Under the pieces are notes generated by a model. That model was given only the letters and a program-made list of their open reading frames with translations. It made no database searches and was not told where the DNA came from. DNA of 64,000 nucleotides from Halichondria panicea (lineage: Eukaryota > Porifera > Demospongiae > Suberitida > Halichondriidae): positions 3,253,272 to 3,317,271 of the forward strand of contig NC_087388.1 in assembly GCF_963675165.1 (NCBI RefSeq), read 5' to 3'. The translations under genes were made by a program, and so were the position numbers. Positions 11,961 to 23,290 of this stretch are shown one piece after another (positions within the stretch are counted from its first letter, which is position 1; every line of letters starts with the position of its first letter).

Positions 11961-12300
11961 ATCTAGAATAGCTAAAATAGAATTAGCAGTAATGAACAGT
12001 AGCTTGTAAATTTCATAGATCGTTCGTAATAATAATTGTACTTCAAATTGATATATCTTAGCACTGTTAGTTACGTTCATATGATGTGAAAATCAAGCTC
12101 AAGCCTTTATACCATAATGATAGGCTGATCCATAAAAAAAAATTTTAGGATTTTATCTCACCGCTGGCCGAGCATTTAAAATGATAAAAACGGTAACCGT
12201 GGTTGTTATGGCAACACATGTTGCACCTCCTTGTTGTATGTTGCTAGGCATCTCTGGACAGACATTTCACTTCACTGTTAATTAAGAATCCGACGGTTAA
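11961..12300. mobile_element. Truncated, inverted copy of the 3.8-kb TTAA element
   Basis: Reading the minus strand from TTAA at 12,297-12,300 gives TTAACCGTC, then CAGTGAAGTGAAATGTCTG, TGTTGCCATAACAACCACGG, GGATCAGCCTATCATTATGG and ATATATCAATTTGAAGTAC, as at 3786-4130. The copy loses similarity near 11,961, so the second end is missing. Confidence 0.65.
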
Positions 12301-13101
12301 AGGGTTAAGATCTTAAAGGAGCGGGATATTTACGTTACGTCCTTGTAGTTTCAACTTTCACTTCACTTCATCAATAACTACTACTACTTTTGACTTTTGC
12401 ATCTCGGCGTTTTGGTTGAGTGATGAGATCAATCAATTTTCCTTGGTCAAAACCTGGCAGTGATGAGAATGTACGAGAATCAAGGCATCTATAATAAATA
12501 TAGAGACTTACCTAACGACTTACCTAACGACTGTCAAGTGAGCGTCTTTTGATATGAGCCCCAACAAGTTGACTCCTTCGTACTAAAAATAATAGGAATA
12601 AAAATGTACCACGTCTTTCTCTTTCACTGCCACCTTGTGCTCCATTTTTCTTTTTACAGCCTTTTCTATTGTAGACAATCTTTCCTCTTGAAATGCTTGA
12701 AATGCCTACAAAAAAACACTTCAATTTTAGACTGCTCAAGGTTTTGCTGAATGGGTGCCAAACTCCACAACCTCTGGAGAAATAGACGTTTCTTAAGTTG
12801 TCTTGAGATGTGACCAAGCCCAATTGCACATTTAATCTAACACATTTAATCTAACACGAAATTGGTATGCACAAGAAGTGATAATACTCATTTTCTTGAG
12901 AAGAGGGATATGCTATTCCAGCTCCCAGCGATTGGGATAGGTTTGACGCAACATCCATCTCTGAAGTGAGCATAGAAGCACTGTCATCACTTGCCGCCTT
13001 GAGTTGAGGTTTTGTGTCCGATAGTAAACAAACCAGTACCCTTCTTGAAAGCCACTCAATGCAACAGCTAAATGAACTCAAGGTAGAATATACTAACGAA
13101 C
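12301..13101. other. No recognisable gene
   Basis: Several open frames of up to about 100 codons exist on the minus strand, but none resembles a known family. The part next to the hAT remnant (about 12,900-13,100) could be decayed upstream sequence of that transposase. Confidence 0.4.
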
Positions 13102-13275
13102 AGTTTAACATTTTAGAGTTTAACATTTTAGAGTGGTGCTGCAGCAAGAAGAATATTCCTAATACAGCCGTCATCTGCTGCATCAGAAAGGGTTTTTTCC
13201 TTGCTAAATAATTCGTTTGGTGATTAACAAGAGAATGCCCTTCAAGATTATGTTGAATCTTCACTCATGTTATGA
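13102..13275 (+). pseudogene. hAT transposase C-terminal dimerisation domain remnant
   Basis: The frame starting at 13,141 reads RRIFLIQPSSAASERVFSLL, then NNSFGD, a stop at 13,225, and QENALQDYVESSLML before the final stop at 13,273. The PSSA-x-SERVFS core followed by an L-x(2)-YVE-x-SLML helix is the signature of the hAT C-terminal dimerisation domain. A preceding segment encoding FNILEW is in another frame, next to a 15-base tandem duplication (GTTTAACATTTTAGA). The rest of the transposase was not found. This copy is inactive. Confidence 0.75.
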
Positions 13276-13369
13276 TTTTTATAATGAAGAATAACAATAG
13301 AGCTGAATCACTGAGAATAATAGGCTTTAGCTTGAGAATAGAATAATGGCTGAATAGAATAATGGCTAG

Positions 13370-14332
13370 CTAGCAGGGATGTCCAAGATAGTGTACAAGT
13401 TGGAAACTGAAACTGTATTTGCTGTGCAGTTGATTTAGAGTAGAGATTGTCTCCGTCTCATCGTCAGCGTTGTCGTCTTCGTACTTTCCTACTTTCCTCC
13501 CAAGTAGGTGTTGGTCTAGCCAGTCTTCGCTCTGTGGTGGTGGTGGTGGTGGTGGTGATTTCCTCTTTGCCTTCTTCTTCTTAGCAGGTGGTGCATCTTA
13601 GTCGGGGATTTGATATTGTTTGGTAGTAATTTGAGTCTGTGCGCCAGGTGTCTAGCGCTGTCCTCGTGCCGGACGCTGGTAGCAGCCGCTGGTAGCAGCA
13701 GTTGGACTCTGGGTGAACTTGTCATACGGGCCAGATCGAACAGATGGTCATGGAACAGATGGTCATGGTCTTGAATCTGCTGTGGGCGAACTGACATGTT
13801 CACCCTGAGGACACACTTGCAGCACCTTGCCACTGATGTCTTTGACCTCTTTGACCATTACCACTGTCGTTGGTGTACTGCCTGCGTCTTGGTGTACTGC
13901 CTCTTGCTCCACTCGGCCATGGCGGCTGCGGGGCCATCTGTAGGGGGGAAAAGTACTGAGTTAATATGTGCATCTGTGAAGGTGGTGCACAGGTTCAGCA
14001 ACCAGCAACTTATCACTAAGTTGAGGAAGCAGTCGTTGGCCACGCTTCTGAGGACAGGAAACTCGATGAGGGCCACAACGTCCACGGGTGGCTCGTTTCC
14101 TGATTGTGATAATTACATAGCATAATAATATAGCATAATGAGTATGATGTGTCAAATCTATACCTGGCCTTGTCCTTTCGCCAGGTGGTCTCCGACATCC
14201 TGATGGAGTTCTGATATACAGACTCATCCACTCTCAAGTACTTGAGGGCAGACTCGAAAGTGTCCAGCTTTGCCGTCGTCTTTGAGCCGTAAGCCAGGAG
14301 CAAGTTCCTCTTGAGGCCTCCGATGTAACAGG
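13370..14332 (-). pseudogene. Unrecognised multi-exon minus-strand gene, probably broken
   Basis: The C-terminal part is the clearest. Ending at a stop at 13,370, it encodes a nuclear-type tail with DAPPAKKKKAKRKS, a proline run, and QSEDWLDQHLLGRK, then an acidic EDDNADDETE segment. The same frame continues upstream with KEVKDISGKVLQVCPQGEHV and SSPTADS, but three stops interrupt it. One stop lies beside a 15-base duplication (GAACAGATGGTCATG, 13,738-13,768). An upstream exon (about 14,164-14,325) encodes YIGGLKRNLLLAYGSK and YLRVDESVYQNSIRMSE, and ends at a donor CCAG|GTATAG. I do not recognise the family. The basic tail suggests a nuclear or DNA-binding protein. Confidence 0.4.
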
Positions 14333-14730
14333 CTCAGCACAAAACTTGAGCAACTTGCTCACGTCCACTACCATTTCGTTGGCCATCTTCTCCGACCTCT
14401 CCTTCCCCTGCAGCCACTAGTAACGGAAAACCTAGGAAAGGTCCTCCCTCGTTCCTCGTTCCTCTGACCTGCATTTGCTCGACTCCACCTCGGACAGTAT
14501 GGTGGTCAGCTTCTTTTGCTGCGGTATGCCAATCTCCGCCGGTGTCTGAGAAATGCGAGAAGGTGTGATAACTTTGCCAGAACTTTGCCAGTTTGGGTAC
14601 AGTTTGGGTAGAGTCTGAAACTCGAGCCAGACGAGAAGGTTGTGCAAGCATACTTGTATTCCGCACTTCAGTCGGAACAAAGGCTTAGCCGTGCTTGATA
14701 ACTTATTGCAACAGCTACAGACGACCAGCA

Positions 14731-14996
14731 TACACACACACACACACACACACACATTCACACACACACACATACACACACACACACACACACACTCTCA
14801 CACACACACACACGCACACAGAGGCACACACACACAGGGGGGCACAAACACATTCACGCACACACAGGCACACACACACACACACACACAGGCGCTGGGA
14901 GCACACACATACACACACACACACGCAGGGGCACACACGCAGGGGCACACAGCCGCACACACACAGCCGCACACACACACACACACACACACACAG
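14731..14996. repeat. Long (CA)n microsatellite with interruptions
   Basis: About 265 bases of CACACA, interrupted by GGGGCACA, GCCGCACA and GGCGCTGGGAG. All six-frame ORFs here are low-complexity His-Thr or Cys-Val repeats and are not genes. Confidence 0.95.
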
Positions 14997-15023
14997 GAAG
15001 ATCCTGAAGAGTAGAATCAAAGA

Positions 15024-15759
15024 TTGTTCTGTCACAGAATACAAAAGTTCTACCTTGGTGTGCTAAATGCCACGGACTACTGTGAATGGCAGCACAGAGG
15101 CAGTCCACATGTGCACGGAGTGGCATGGCTACCGAACGCTCCAGATGTTGAGCAGCTACTTAAGTCAACCGAGAACATTGAATCACTGAAGGACGAGATC
15201 ATTCAGTATGCAAACAACGTGGTCACTACCCTAAACCCTGCTGTTGCGCTCTAATGCACCACCTCCAGTCACTCAACCTCACATCTGCAACAAGTCATAC
15301 TTGGATGTTCAAGATCGCGATGAAGACCTTTCTCAACTTATTTCAACATGCCAGAGACTTCAACATGCCAGAGACACGTTCTGAAGCATATTACCTTCGA
15401 ACTCGTCATGGCAAACAAGCATGTAGATTTGGCTACCTTACAACCCGAGACAGTCATTGTCACAGAAGAAGACCCAGCTCTACTAACAGCACGCAATGAT
15501 GGCATGATCAACAGTCTGTACAGCTATCAGCATGCCTGTGGACATGCAGTTTATCATTTCCAGACGTCGAGTTATTGACTACTGCACAAAGTACGTCACC
15601 AAAAGTGAGCCAAGGTCCGAGACTGTCAAGGATACCTTCACCAGGATAGTCCCTCAAGACTGTTCAAAAGCTCTAATACACACAGAGAAACCCTACTCAG
15701 CCCTCTTACAGCTTCCAATGTACAATGTGGATGGCTTTACTCGAAGCCTTAAAAATTAA
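15024..15759 (+). pseudogene. Helitron Rep (rolling-circle replicase) fragment
   Basis: Across frames, the Helitron_like_N blocks appear in order. EWQHRGSPHVHGVAWL holds the HVH metal-binding motif. It is followed by NAPPPVTQPHIC, then AYYLRTRHGKQACRFGY, matching the YCLR...CRFGYP block, then TARNDGMINS, and finally IDYCTKYVTKSEPRSE, which contains the Y-x-x-KY two-tyrosine motif. The Rep protein nicks and joins single strands during rolling-circle transposition. Frameshifts occur near 15,245, 15,360 and 15,545. The helicase domain and the Helitron termini (5' TC, 3' hairpin-CTAG) were not found, so this is a decayed fragment. The upstream CA microsatellite may have replaced the N-terminal part. 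Confidence 0.8.
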
Positions 15760-17101
15760 TGTCGACAATACTAAATTCTGCTCCAATAGTCAAACAATTA
15801 GGGCAGAGCATTTTTTTTATGACCGCATTTATGAGCGCATGCCTAACTTGTTGGCATATAGCAGCTACAGCATAATTTCATCTTCACTGTCTGACTGAGA
15901 CAAAACTTATAAACATAGGTTGTTATCAACTAGTTGGCTTAATAGGCTAACTTTATAACATGATATACCAGCTGCAACCAGCTGCATACCTTGTCTTAGA
16001 AGCACTGTAGTGTGAACATCTCTGTAGTCTGTGTTTTAAAAGTTTGTCAGTCTAAACTTTGGCTTTTAGATCTCTCATGAAAACATCAACTGTTGCCCTT
16101 CCACTACATCCGGTTTGAAGTGCTGTACGAAGTTTTGTTGTCAATAAATTTTCTAATCTGTGCCTTTTGAATTCTTTTCCTTGATGTTCTAACTAATATT
16201 ATTGATCCCCATCAAGCAAATTCTGTAAACATGGAAACTTTTTTCATATTTCTTAGCGTGTTGTCTACCTTTCTGGAGCGGGAAGCGAGGCGAATAATCG
16301 TACTACCTGATTCTGGCCCATGTAGATTTATATATTTATATGTATGTATGTATAATGTCTGCCCCGGGGGGGCAGTACGAGTCAATAAAGAAGGTGTGGC
16401 GTACCGTACCGTACAAGCTAGCTATGAGCACCTAGCTATGAACACCCGCTGTGTGCAGCACAGAGCAGCTAGAGAGAAACAGACAACACCGAAGAGCCAC
16501 AGTCGGATGAACAACTCATAAATTCAGCTCATAAATTCTACTCAGTACTACACTACTCAGTACTACACATCACACTTTTCTCAAACAGTACAAGTCAACA
16601 AGCTGAGCGCCTTGCACAGGAGACACCTGGTCAAAGGGTGTCGCTAAACTTACTCTCGTCTTTCTTGCCAATCAATAGAAATCACAACTAAAATTCTTAT
16701 GGCCGATCCATTTCAACTTTCATACAGTAATGTTTCAATTAGTAATGTTTCCCGTAACTATCTCCATATGATTATTCACCTTCTTCATTATAAATTTCAA
16801 TCCGAGCGGCGCCTGCCGTAGTCTTAACTCCAATCTCCTGTCTGCTTTTACTTTAACTTTCATCTTTCTTTTTCAGTGCTGCTGATCCCTACTCCCAGAG
16901 TGAAGCTCAATGCTCTGCATCTATTTCAGGGGAAGGGGGGTTCGTACTTCTTGGCTGCGCGGATAAGAAGTGTCACTTGGCGCATAGCGCCGAAATTTTT
17001 GGCTGACCACGCCCCTTTTTACATGCCATTTTTTACATGCCATGACCATTAATTAACCCCCCCTTCAACAAAAACATTATATAAGGGCAAAGCCATTTCT
17101 C
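15760..17101. other. No recognisable gene
   Basis: AT-rich, with short duplications such as CTCAGTACTACACTA near 16,541-16,568. A segment near 16,985 (GCCGAAATTTTTGGCTGACC then ACGCCCC) is weakly like the 21.2/58.7-kb repeat family. Confidence 0.45.
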
Positions 17102-17299
17102 ATGCTCTGGGAATTTCTCATGCTCTGGGATAGTGATTGCACTTTCTTCTCAGATCTCGTTGCTTGCTTCGATGAAGTGGCTGGTGGTTCCAGTGGAGAG
17201 ATAGTTGTGACTGGAGGAGAGATGGTTGTGACTGGAGGAGAGACGGTGGTGGCTGGTGGTTCTCTTGAAGAGGAGACTGGCTCTAGATTATTATATTAG
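17102..17299 (+). CDS. Short ORF with VVTGGE repeats, doubtful
   Basis: The 65-codon frame contains three tandem copies of a 21-base unit, giving GGEIVVTGGEMVVTGGETVV-like protein repeats, followed by an acidic SLEEETGS. The upstream part begins with a duplicated CTCATGCTCTGGGAATTT-type segment. It could be an exon of a repetitive protein or simply a minisatellite with an open frame. No splice partner was found. Confidence 0.25.
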   Translation: MLWEFLMLWDSDCTFFSDLVACFDEVAGGSSGEIVVTGGEMVVTGGETVVAGGSLEEETGSRLLY

Positions 17300-18230
17300 T
17301 CAATATAATTATTATAGCAATTATAATTAAGTCTATCTATACAGTGTCTATCATTCAGTATGCAGTGCCATGAACTCTCCCTTACCTGAAACTTTACTGT
17401 TCTTAAACCAGTTCTTAAACCAGGAGGGTTGCAATCTAGACCTTTTGTTAGGATTCATGGCCAGGCTCAATTATCACTGGATGAGTCAATATAGCCAGCC
17501 CCACAGTACCAGCCCCACCAAACAGTACCAGCCCCACCCTCACATTATGCAGAGAGAACTTTGTACCCTATTGTCATGACAGTAAGCTTCATGACAGTAA
17601 GCTAGCTAGCTAGCCAGGTGTAATATAAAGTATCAACTAAGTGGAAGGGTAGTTCGTACGAACCCAACGAACTACCTCTGGATCCGCCCCTCTGCATCTA
17701 TTAGTACAACCAGTAGTACAACCAGTAGGTTGTACATAAGTGCAGTAGTGTGTGTTTTTAATTATTGCACAGACTGCACAGACTGCAGGGCCACAGCGAT
17801 AGCTTAGTTAGCTGTGTGAAATTATAGTCAATGAATATATCATATTTCATTGCGTTTCATCTGACTTGACTAAGTAAGTAAAGTAAGTAAGTTACAGCCT
17901 CTAGTCGACTAGAACCCGGACCACTCAGAATGGAGGCAGATGACCTCTCAGGCTCCACTTTTCTTACCTACGCAATTCCGCCATCTTTGACTGCCACAGC
18001 AACGCGTGGGCGTGGCCTGTCGCAATGAACACACAGTTGCGGACATACCGAATTTACTCTAATAATAGTTATAATAAAATGTGTTTCATGACACATCAGT
18101 CATAAGCATCTACTGCGATTACCTGTACACAAAAACTGTGCACAAAGTAATGTGACATCCTGTCAATTGCACGTGAGCAACTCATAAGCATCAGGCATTT
18201 CTCAACTCTCTTAGCATAAGTTAACCCTTT
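17300..18230. other. No recognisable gene
   Basis: Contains duplicated short motifs (ACCAGCCCC near 17,490-17,535, CATGACAGTAAGCT near 17,574-17,602) and no supportable coding sequence. Confidence 0.45.
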
Positions 18231-19119
18231 CCCGGCTTTAATTAAAAAAACAAAATACAGAATAAATACATATTTTTCTTTAAAAATACATATCTCATGA
18301 ACAATGCATTGAAATCACTTGCAACTATTTCCTACAGGTAGCCCAGATCCTGGGGGTACCATGACATCATCATCGTTACCTAGCAACTGACCACCCCCCC
18401 ACTAATTAACGATTTTTTACACATTTCACAATTATGAACATAAAGAATATTGTATGAAGGCATGAAGTAACTAATAACACTAAGTAAGTGTTCTCAATGT
18501 TCTCACGGTGACATGGTTCAATCAGGATCAGCAGAAACTTCTCTGCGAGGTCGTATCGGCAGACGCTCTTTTCCCGGGAAATGTTTTCTTCACCTACACA
18601 CAGGTTTACAAGTTCAATGGTGGCTCATGATGTCCACTTGTGTACTAACTAGACTAAGCATACCATACTGAAGCTATCCAGACTACATATGATACTCCAT
18701 AGTTACTTACAAGGTCCAGGACTTTGGTTCATGCTCAGGAGCTTCTTCCTCCGGCTCTTCAGGCTCTATGTTTATAGCTTGACCTCTGAGAAGTAGTTTC
18801 CTCTCTTGGTATGATCCCAGTCACTGTCCTCTTACTCAACAAGGCCATAAGTATCGTTATTCTCACTGTCTAGCTGTCCTAGAACCTCGCTGAGGTTGTA
18901 CTACGAAGATCTTGTAGCCATTATCAAACGGTCACTTTTTTCTTTCGACAGTACTGCACAAAGTGTACCTCGAGGCAAGATATTAAAGATACCATGTGAA
19001 AGAGCAGCCCAATGCGCATGTGCTGGTACCTACAGCGTGTGCATAGCGCCCACAACGATTTTTTGAAAATTATCACTACCGCTGCCGTCATATGACGGCT
19101 AAAGCCGGGAAAGGGTTAA
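18231..19119. mobile_element. Internally deleted piggyBac element (TTAA ends)
   Basis: The left end reads TTAACCCTTTCCCGGCTTTA and the right end is its exact inverse, TAAAGCCGGGAAAGGGTTAA. That gives 20-base terminal inverted repeats including the TTAA target duplication, and a length of 889 bases. Just inside the right end lies a perfect 16-base palindrome, GCCGTCATATGACGGC (19,084-19,099). The left subterminal part (CTCATGAAC, CTACAGGTAGCC, GTTACCTAGCAAC) matches the 3' flank of the piggyBac transposase at 62,393-62,893. The element keeps a fragment of the transposase N-terminus but lacks the catalytic domain, so it would need a transposase in trans. Confidence 0.8.
18740..18921 (-). pseudogene. 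piggyBac transposase N-terminal remnant inside the deleted element
   Basis: On the minus strand the ATG at 18,921 gives MATRSS, a stop, then YNLSEVLGQLDSENNDTYG, a second stop, and EDSDWDHTKRGNYFSE. The same start, with ATT replacing ATG, lies on the plus strand of the 24,004-24,857 element. A short helical start followed by acidic residues is usual for piggyBac N-termini. No catalytic residue is present. Confidence 0.55.
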
Positions 19120-21096
19120 TAAGTTATCCTGGGGTTTTCCAAATAGAACATATCTTCATCATTCTTTCATCATAATCATCATAGTATATTGCAGTCTATA
19201 TTGCAGTCTATTGCAGTCAGTTTGTACATAGATGTATCATGCTGGTTTGTATAAATGTTACAGGTTATGAATATATGCTGAGTATTTAGTCAAGTGGTCA
19301 GGCTATCCATTGAGCGAGTCGTCCTGGGTCCCTGTTGAAGATCTTGCCGTCCAGTAAGTGCAGCAGTGATTGACAGCCACTAACACTTGCCTACTATACA
19401 TTTATCTACTCACTCAGATCTTACCTTTATCCACAACCCTCTAAAGAGGTCGTGGACGAAAATGTGGGCAGGTTCCTGTTGGAAGTACGTGGTGCTGTTC
19501 GTTGTCGTTGTGGCCAATTTTCTGTACATTTTAAGTTAGATGACTAGTAGGTCATTTGATTTAACAAATTTTTGTTTAGATTTTTTAAACGTGGACTTTC
19601 CAATCGTGATGAACTCTAAACTTAGGTATGGACCACAAGATTTTATGCAAAAAATTGTATGATTAAACGATTAATAATTATTTTTTATTGGGTCAACACA
19701 CACGCTGGTTTTACAGCTAACCATCACAGGTACCTATATTATATGCCACAAAGTGCGAGACTGGGGATCAACACGCGAGTTGGCTAGGCTAATCCCTCAT
19801 AGTTGACATGGACAATTAACCTATTATGCTCAAATAATATACAACCACTTCGCATGCATGCCGATATTAATTTTTAATAGTCTAATCAAGTGAAAGTTGT
19901 TCAATGCCCCTATTGTTCAATGCCCCTAATCAAAATCAAGTGAAAGTTGTTCAATGCCAGCAATAAAAAAAATGCAAGACATCGCTTGATTAATACACCA
20001 AAATTATTTGACTTGATAGTAGCACTGTTCACCTTAAATATTTTTCCTAGAGAAATGGGTATAGAGAAATGGGTATGGTTTACTTTGTGTTCAGCTTTCT
20101 CAGCTTTCTCATCTTCATTCAAGTTCTTCATTCAAGTGGTAGGAATGAGCAGCATAAACAAAACACGCTTTCCCAAAATCAACGCCTTATATTGTGGTAC
20201 CCAAGACGATGTTGTCATCATTATCATCATTATGTTGTCATCATTATGTAAAACCTTTTTAGGATGAATATATTCCAAAGCGGCTAAGTAAGTAAGCAAT
20301 CGATCACTGTTCGATGGTGAAGGTCAAATGTACCGTTAGAAAGAGCTTTGTGCAGTGGCCCATCAACACTAATGTAAGACATAACCAGCGCTCTCATGTT
20401 GATACTAATCCCAAAACAATGTGTATTTAAATGTGTATTTAACGAACTCAAGATACTAGCTTCAGCTTTGATTGCGAATCAAATTTTTTGACCCAAACAT
20501 CAAAGCGAAGCGATTCTTGAACACCATACGTCCACTGCCGATACAAAGTGCTATCATCCAATATGAACTATCATCCAATATGAATGCGTAAACTTCCAGA
20601 CCGGTTTGGTACAGATGGTGTAGCCTGCTAGTACTGGATTGGTGGACTTAATTTTACAAGAACTGGTACTTGCTATAGTAGCTAGTTTCACTAGCGTTGC
20701 ATACTTATACACTTATTAGGTTGTTTGTTACTCTATTTAAGGCGACCCTCTAAATTAAATAAGCGACACTTGGACATAATAGTGCTTAATTATAGCACTT
20801 TAATTAATTTTGTGTGTGTACATTAAAACTGCATGTTGTACTTTTGCAAAACGTTATTATTTAAAAGTGTCGCTTTAAATCGAGGTTTTACGGTACCTGA
20901 CGGTCCTTTCCTCGCAACTCTTGATACCGTTTCTCAGCTGATCTGTTTAGCTGATCTGCTTTCTGTATCTTCTTCATCTTCAATTCTTTCTCCGCTCTCA
21001 GTGCCTTTGATTTTGATTTTCTAGGCTTAGATGATACTGAGCTCAGCCATTTACTCAGCCATTTACACCGCTAAAAGCAAGGCCGAGTATGGATTG
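19120..21096. other. No recognisable gene
   Basis: AT-rich sequence with many short duplications (TTGTTCAATGCCCCTA near 19,896-19,930, TAGAGAAATGGGTA near 20,048-20,077, AACTATCATCCAATATGA near 20,548-20,584). No transposon ends or conserved proteins were seen. Confidence 0.5.
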
Positions 21097-21655
21097 TAAG
21101 GGATCGCATGTAGCTATTTTCACAGGAGTTTTACCAACTCTACCGAAGAATATCAAGCTGGAATCCCGGAAGAGTTACATTCTAAGGTACCGTAATGATT
21201 GGATCGCGCGAAATTTGGAGCCACGCCCACTTCCGGTGTCACACCCTTTTTTGTCGGTCACGCCTACCGGTTTCTAGATGGTGCTAGATGGTGCACAGTA
21301 TTTGTGGCTTACTTTGCTTGCTTACTTTGCTTTTAATCTCGTATCCGAAGAATAATTGTTATATGCATGCACTAACTATAATAGGTATATTGACATTGAA
21401 TTTGTAGGCTACAATTACAACACAGCGACACAGCGTTGCTAACTAGTCATCATCAATTCGCGGCATCTAGCAAACTCTAGCAAACTAGCAAACTCTTCTA
21501 TTACTTCAGGTATGTCAATATCAATGTCTCTGTGTAGATGATAAGCGTTTGTTTCCCATGCTTGATCTCTTCAGGCCACTAAATGATCGTTTAGCTGAGC
21601 AGAAGGTGACAGGCAGCGTACAGAGTATGATGACCAGTTCCCGGGAAAAGAGAAC
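21097..21655. repeat. Interspersed repeat, unclassified
   Basis: The first part (GGATCGCATGTAGC to TCAAGCTGGAATCCC) recurs at 9374-9448. The middle (CCACGCCCACTTCCGG, then TTTTGTCGG and ACGCCTACC) recurs at about 58,694-58,758 and 59,340-59,405. The last part (CAGGCCACTAAA, then GGTGACAGGCAGCGT) recurs at about 58,952-59,010. The common order suggests one transposable element of several hundred bases. No ends were recognised. Confidence 0.6.
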
Positions 21656-21799
21656 TCGTATGAGGTAGGGTGAACAATAGGGTGAACAATAGAGACGTTG
21701 GGAGTGCCTGTTGACCGTGTCGTTGCTTTTCTTGATTCCCTGGGAAGGTCACCGCATCACCTAGTTTATCGACTGTTCGCAAGAAACTCTTAGCGCAAG

Positions 21800-22185
21800 C
21801 AGAGGCCAGTGACAGCCGGCGTGCTGAATTGGGTCCATCTCAGAGGGGATGGTAATCACGCACTTTGGTGTCTGAGCTAACATATTCTTGGTAGTGATGG
21901 AGCAATGCGTGTGCACATTTGTGTAATTTCAGTAAACCACTCATCATGGTATTTGTCCACATTGTTTCTAGGTCGGACACAGCTTGAATAATGTCCTTCG
22001 ATTCTGATTGCAGACTTTTTGTGAATAGGTCAAACTGGAACTAGTAATGACGAGTGCACTTATAAAATCAGTCGTGCTGATCGCTAGGAGGAGGAGTGTA
22101 CTAGCATCTGTGAGGGAATCCCTGGTCCATCTACTGGCTGAGATGGTGTAGCTGTGTAGCTTCTTAAAACGATCCAAAGCTGCGG
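21800..22185 (-). pseudogene. hAT-like (DUF4371/TTF-type) transposase fragment
   Basis: The minus strand gives YTISASRWTRDSLTDAS and ISTTDFISALVITSSS. After a frameshift it gives FTKSLQSESKDIIQAVSDLE and a helical segment with KLHKCAHALLHHYQEY. The order D-A-x-x-L...DF-[IV]-x-A-L...LT-K-x-LQ-x-x-x-x-DI is typical of hAT-related proteins with a DUF4371 region, including the animal 52 kDa repressor of PRKR inhibitor relatives. Only the middle of the protein is present. The family call is by motif recognition. Confidence 0.5.
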
Positions 22186-22233
22186 CACAGATCTTTGAGC
22201 TTCTTAACTGTTGACTCTGGCTGTGGCTGTGTA

Positions 22234-22610
22234 GTACAAGGTATGTGTAGGCATGTCAAGTAGATGACCGACACGCCATCTGCAGTGTAGTACAGGGTAT
22301 GTGTAGGCCATATGACATGTCAAGTAGATGAAATGTGTAGGCCATATGACATGTCAAGTAGATAAAATATAGACCGACATGCCGTGTAGTACAGGGTATG
22401 CATATGACATGTCAAGTAGATAAAATATAGACCGACATGCCGTGTGGTACAGGGTATGCATATGACATGTCAAGTAGATAAAATATAGAAGACCGACATG
22501 CCATCTGCAGTGTACCATATGACATGTCAAGTAGATGCCTGTAGTACAGGGTATGTGTACATGTGTCAAGTAGATACTGACATGCCGGGGTATGTGTAGG
22601 CATGTCCACT
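22234..22610. repeat. Minisatellite, unit about 60-70 bp
   Basis: About six imperfect units carry CATATGACATGTCAAGTAGA, then TAAAATATAGACCGACATGC and GTAGTACAGGGTATG. Unit lengths vary because parts are missing. The unit contains self-complementary CATATG and ACATGT. The open frames across it are repeat artefacts. Confidence 0.85.
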
Positions 22611-23290
22611 ACCGAAAAGCAGCATTATACATAGCATTTCCATTATGAAATTCATGACTTTACTTGAGAGGAAATCAGCAGGATACACACAGATCCTGTA
22701 TTTCAAGAAGTACAGGAAATTCAGATGTTCTTCCTGTAATACTCATACTCAGCTTGGCTTGGTGGCTTTGACGTCTGGTTGCACATAACTGACACACTGT
22801 GATAATTATAAAAGTCTGGTTGCACATAACTGACACATCTGTGATAATTATAAAAGATCACAAGTAAAGCATAAGGGATCATAACACTCAGTCTGATATT
22901 TCTTTCTTGATCTGTTAGACTTGGACATGTTGGGCTGGTAGACGGGATAGCTAGTAGCTTGAAAGCATGGAGCACATGTATCAATCAGAAGTCTGTGAGG
23001 TAGCATTCTTGACAATTAAATTGACCAAGGGTGTCATTCACACACACGTCTGATCTATATAATGCACAGTCTTAATTCCACGAGACCTGTGCTGTATGCT
23101 AATCACGCTAATCACGAAATGGATATCCAAGACAGCCCTCCAATGAGAGGACCATATAGGAGATACCTGTAGGAGATACCCCAGCTACCCGATCCCTTCA
23201 TAAAGATGCCCAGTCCAGGTGATATTACATGCATATGTGTATATAATTATCTATTTATATGGCTGTGGCTGCACCATAATAATTATGCAG
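22611..23290. other. No recognisable gene
   Basis: Includes a two-copy repeat of GTCTGGTTGCACATAACTGACACA with a TGATAATTATAAAAG tail (about 22,772-22,855). A short ATG frame at about 23,120 (MDIQDSPPMRGPYRRYL) is interrupted by a 13-base duplication (AGGAGATACC...) and could be a first exon of the acidic gene that follows. That link is speculative. Confidence 0.4.

Noticed and set aside
14640..15126. Open frames rich in His-Thr or Cys-Val on both strands
   Set aside because: They are translations of the CA microsatellite and have no unique sequence.
22234..22610. Evenly spaced repeats resembling a CRISPR array
   Set aside because: The spacers are themselves repeated and lengths vary. The surrounding sequence is eukaryotic, so this is a minisatellite.
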